Below are positions 3,871 to 6,297 of a stretch of DNA of 6,297 nt, piece by piece. The notes below the pieces were generated by a model that saw only the letters and a program-made list of their open reading frames with translations, was not told the origin of the DNA and did not search any database. Made by a program: the position numbers and the translations under genes. Each line of letters opens with the position of its first letter. The first letter of the stretch is position 1. Source of the DNA: Methylococcaceae bacterium (GTDB taxonomy: Bacteria; Pseudomonadota; Gammaproteobacteria; Methylococcales; UBA1147); the NCBI GenBank assembly GCA_022616595.1, contig JAKEEL010000251.1, positions 1 to 6,297 on the forward strand, given 5' to 3'.

Positions 3871-6297
3871 ATGAAAATCATTCCGGAAAGCGCCGCCGCG
3901 AGTCCCGGGGCCGGACCCAGCATCTCCAGGATGTCGGCGGAATTGCTGAGGAATCTATTTCTTCATCATGACGGGATCGTGCTCGGCGCGACGGTATCGG
4001 CTCTCAGCCAGGGCGGTGTTTTGCAGCACCTGTTCCGGGAACGAAAATTGTCCCTGAAGGATTTGATCGACCGGCTTTCCCGCGAAGGCTTGTCGGTTAA
4101 CGCAGGTTATCTGCATGTGGCTTTGCGTTGTCTGGCGCTGCAAGGCTGGGTGAAACGCCGGGGGGAGCCTGCAAGCGATCGTTTGGAATACGAGGTAACG
4201 CCGGCCGGGTTGATCGCATCACGAGTCTTCGATCGCTATGTGAAGGTCGCCGGATTCATGTATTCCGGCGTTCGGTTCGAACACCTTCTGTTCGGAGCCG
4301 GATCGAACCACCGCGAGGGCTTGGAGACTTTTTACCAACTCGTCCAGGATTGCATGAATCACTGGGCTCTTCCGGAAAACCCCGGAAACCCCTTGGAATC
4401 GGAAATCTTCGCAATGATCGGCCATCACCTGGACGGGCTGTTGCTCGGGCCCCTGATGATCGAGGCCAAAATGCACGGATTGCTGGACGAGGATCAGGTG
4501 CCTCCGAACAAGTCCTCCGGCTCCGGGGTTCCTCTCGATAAGGGCTTGGAATTGCTGGAGCACTTCGGCTGGCTGAGGCGGCAGGGGTCGGTCCGGGTAT
4601 TTACCGAACTCGGAAAACTGGCCCGAGACTTTTCCTTGCATTATGGGCTGACCTGGTCTTATGCGCCGATGTTCCGCAATCTTTCGGGCCTGATTTTCAA
4701 CCACTCGAAAAACGTGACCCATGTGCGGCCCGGACTCGAAGAACAGCACGTCGACCGGATCATCAACGTACTCGCAAGCGGAGTGGCCCACCGGCGTTAT
4801 TTCGAGGACTCCGATAAACTAATCATCGAGCTGTTCAACCGCCTTCCGCTCGAAGGACAGCCGAAATTTGTCGCCGACATGGGATGCGGGGACGGGGAAT
4901 GGTTAAAGAGAATTTACCGGACCGTAAAAAACCGCACCGTGCGCGGAGCCTGCCTGGACCGCTATCCGCTGTTGATGATCGGCGCGGATTACAACCTCAA
5001 GGCTCGTGAAGTCGTGCAGCGCAAGCTTGCCGAAGCCGGGGTACCCCATCGCGTGCTGTTCGGCGATGTCGGAGACCCGCAGCAGTTCGCGGCGGCACTT
5101 CGCGAACGGGGCATCGATATCGCCGACGGTCTGCACGTCCGGGCATTCATCGATCACAATCGGCCCTACAAAAAACCCGAAGACCCGTCGGTGCGATTCA
5201 CACCGCTGTCCACGGGGGCCTATGCGGACGAAGAAGGCAATCCAATCCCGAACCGCGATCTGGAACAGAGTCTTTGCGAGCATCTCGGAAAATGGGTGCC
5301 CCATATCCGCAAACACGGGTTGATTATTTTGGAAGCCCATGACGTCAAGCCCGAAATCGCCTCGACCATGCTCGGCAAGACTCATGCAACCGCGTTCGAT
5401 ACTTATCACGGTTATTCGAACCAATACCCGGTCGACTTCGAAGCCTTTATCCGGCAAGCGGAACGGGCCGGCCTGCGCGCCGTGATTTACCGGCAGATGC
5501 TGTATCCCTCGCGTTTGCCCTTCGTGGCAATCAGTCTGAATCACTTCAAGACCGAAGAAGATTTTGCGCTTGTACCCGGTCGCGCGGCAGATTCGGTGTT
5601 TCGGAGCGACTCCGAATGGAAACCCGACGGCAGCGAGGACTTGGACGACGGCAACGCTTTGCATGAACTGTTGTACCAACAGGGCGACGTCGGTCTGCCG
5701 CGCCGCTGGTGTTGTTATCCGACCGGCTTGCTGGTTGCGGAACTGCTCGGCGCGATTGAAAACCGCCTTGCCGATGCTCGGCCGGACAAGGCGATCACCG
5801 TGGTTGACTACGGAGCCGGAACCGGATTCGCAACCCTTGAATTGATCAAAGGTCTCGAAGAAAAAGGACTGCTGCGGCAGTTCGAAAATTCCGGAGTGGA
5901 TTTCAGGCTCGCGCTTTGTGATTTTCCATCCGGCTGGTTCGCCAAGGCATTCGAATTACTGGGGCGATTTCCGTTCGTGTCGTTTCATTCCCTGAAAGAT
6001 CCTTCCAGCGCCAAGGTGCGCATGCTCAGCGACCTTTTCCCGGCCGGAAGCGTCGATATTATTTTCGCGAGCATGGTCTTCCACCTGGTACCTCCGAGTG
6101 TTTTGACGCCGGTTTCGGACAGTTTTGCGGCTGTCCTGAAGAGCCGTGGACTGCTTGTATGGAATACGCCGGACACCGCGCCGACCTTGCCGTATTCCGA
6201 AGTAATCCATGCCGCGAACCGGATGCTGCGAGAACGATTGAAGCGGCTCTTCGACGGTGATTTGAAACTTTCGAGCCTGTTGTCCGAGATTTCCGAA
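3871..6297 (+). CDS. Tandem SAM-methyltransferase with AprA-like first domain, 3' end beyond window
   Basis: 809 visible residues, still open at the right edge. Residues about 22-118 look like a winged-helix segment (dimerisation-type, as in O-methyltransferases), followed by a mostly helical region to about 330. Residues about 331-560 form a methyltransferase fold: glycine-rich motif VADMGCGDGEWLKRIY (334-349), motif II GADYN (371-375), GDVGDP (398-403), then LHVRAFIDHNRPY (421-433), ILEAHDV (486-492) and YHGYSNQYPV (512-521). These last His/Asp/Gln-rich motifs recall AprA-type MT1 domains, which are mononuclear-iron methyltransferases of polyketide synthase loading modules. Residues about 640-809 start a second fold: VVDYGAGTGFATLELI (644-659), acidic D684, and SVDIIFASMVFHLVPP (727-742), typical of polyketide C-methyltransferases. 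The chain may be a stand-alone bifunctional enzyme or the N-terminus of a larger synthase; the right flank decides. The methyltransferase call is firm; the AprA likeness is from memory and the acceptor is unknown. Confidence 0.85.
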   Translation, partial: MKIIPESAAASPGAGPSISRMSAELLRNLFLHHDGIVLGATVSALSQGGVLQHLFRERKLSLKDLIDRLSREGLSVNAGYLHVALRCLALQGWVKRRGEPASDRLEYEVTPAGLIASRVFDRYVKVAGFMYSGVRFEHLLFGAGSNHREGLETFYQLVQDCMNHWALPENPGNPLESEIFAMIGHHLDGLLLGPLMIEAKMHGLLDEDQVPPNKSSGSGVPLDKGLELLEHFGWLRRQGSVRVFTELGKLARDFSLHYGLTWSYAPMFRNLSGLIFNHSKNVTHVRPGLEEQHVDRIINVLASGVAHRRYFEDSDKLIIELFNRLPLEGQPKFVADMGCGDGEWLKRIYRTVKNRTVRGACLDRYPLLMIGADYNLKAREVVQRKLAEAGVPHRVLFGDVGDPQQFAAALRERGIDIADGLHVRAFIDHNRPYKKPEDPSVRFTPLSTGAYADEEGNPIPNRDLEQSLCEHLGKWVPHIRKHGLIILEAHDVKPEIASTMLGKTHATAFDTYHGYSNQYPVDFEAFIRQAERAGLRAVIYRQMLYPSRLPFVAISLNHFKTEEDFALVPGRAADSVFRSDSEWKPDGSEDLDDGNALHELLYQQGDVGLPRRWCCYPTGLLVAELLGAIENRLADARPDKAITVVDYGAGTGFATLELIKGLEEKGLLRQFENSGVDFRLALCDFPSGWFAKAFELLGRFPFVSFHSLKDPSSAKVRMLSDLFPAGSVDIIFASMVFHLVPPSVLTPVSDSFAAVLKSRGLLVWNTPDTAPTLPYSEVIHAANRMLRERLKRLFDGDLKLSSLLSEISE

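Noticed and set aside
3656..3874. Open frame of 72 residues ending in an ATGA overlap with the methyltransferase start
   Set aside because: The overlap looks like translational coupling, but the composition is Ser/Arg-rich without structure, there is no ribosome binding site before 3656, and it runs through the nested inverted repeat and candidate promoter.
4903..5679. Minus-strand open frame of 258 residues opposite the methyltransferase gene
   Set aside because: It lies entirely antisense to clear methyltransferase motifs (GDVGDP, LHVRAFIDHN), shows no family pattern and has no ribosome binding site; it is a by-product of GC-rich codon use on the other strand.

Overview
The window (6,297 bases, by eye moderately GC-rich) looks like an accessory region of a Gram-negative bacterium, most likely a proteobacterium. 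That guess rests on the GumC/Wzz-type envelope protein, the exported c-type cytochrome fusion and the style of a decayed mobile-element-like fragment. I cannot fix the genus.

Layout, left to right. (1) On the minus strand, 1453 down to the left edge, is a polysaccharide co-polymerase / chain-length determinant of the GumC-Wzz type. It has two membrane segments flanking a long coiled-coil periplasmic part, and its last residues lie just outside the window. (2) The gap 1454-1744 holds a probable promoter for that gene and, on the plus strand, a short decayed coding fragment (about 1504-1722). (3) On the minus strand, 3571-1745, is a 608-residue exported fusion: a redoxin (thioredoxin-fold) domain, a single-haem cytochrome c domain, and a domain with every copper ligand expected of the PHM/DBM-type copper monooxygenases. 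(4) The divergent gap 3572-3870 holds inverted repeats and a tentative promoter. (5) On the plus strand, from 3871 off the right edge, is a gene with 809 visible residues: a winged-helix-like N-terminus, an AprA-like methyltransferase domain of the type seen in polyketide synthase loading modules, and then a second SAM-methyltransferase fold in the same chain.

How they may work together: the copper-enzyme gene and the tandem methyltransferase gene are transcribed divergently from a gap of about 300 bases, so shared control is possible but not shown. The GumC-like gene points to exopolysaccharide export to the left, and the AprA-like methyltransferase points to a polyketide-like or other secondary-metabolite locus to the right. 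The window may therefore span the boundary between two functional modules. The two least ordinary items are the redoxin-haem-copper fusion and the double methyltransferase. No tRNA, rRNA, CRISPR array or intact insertion sequence was recognised.
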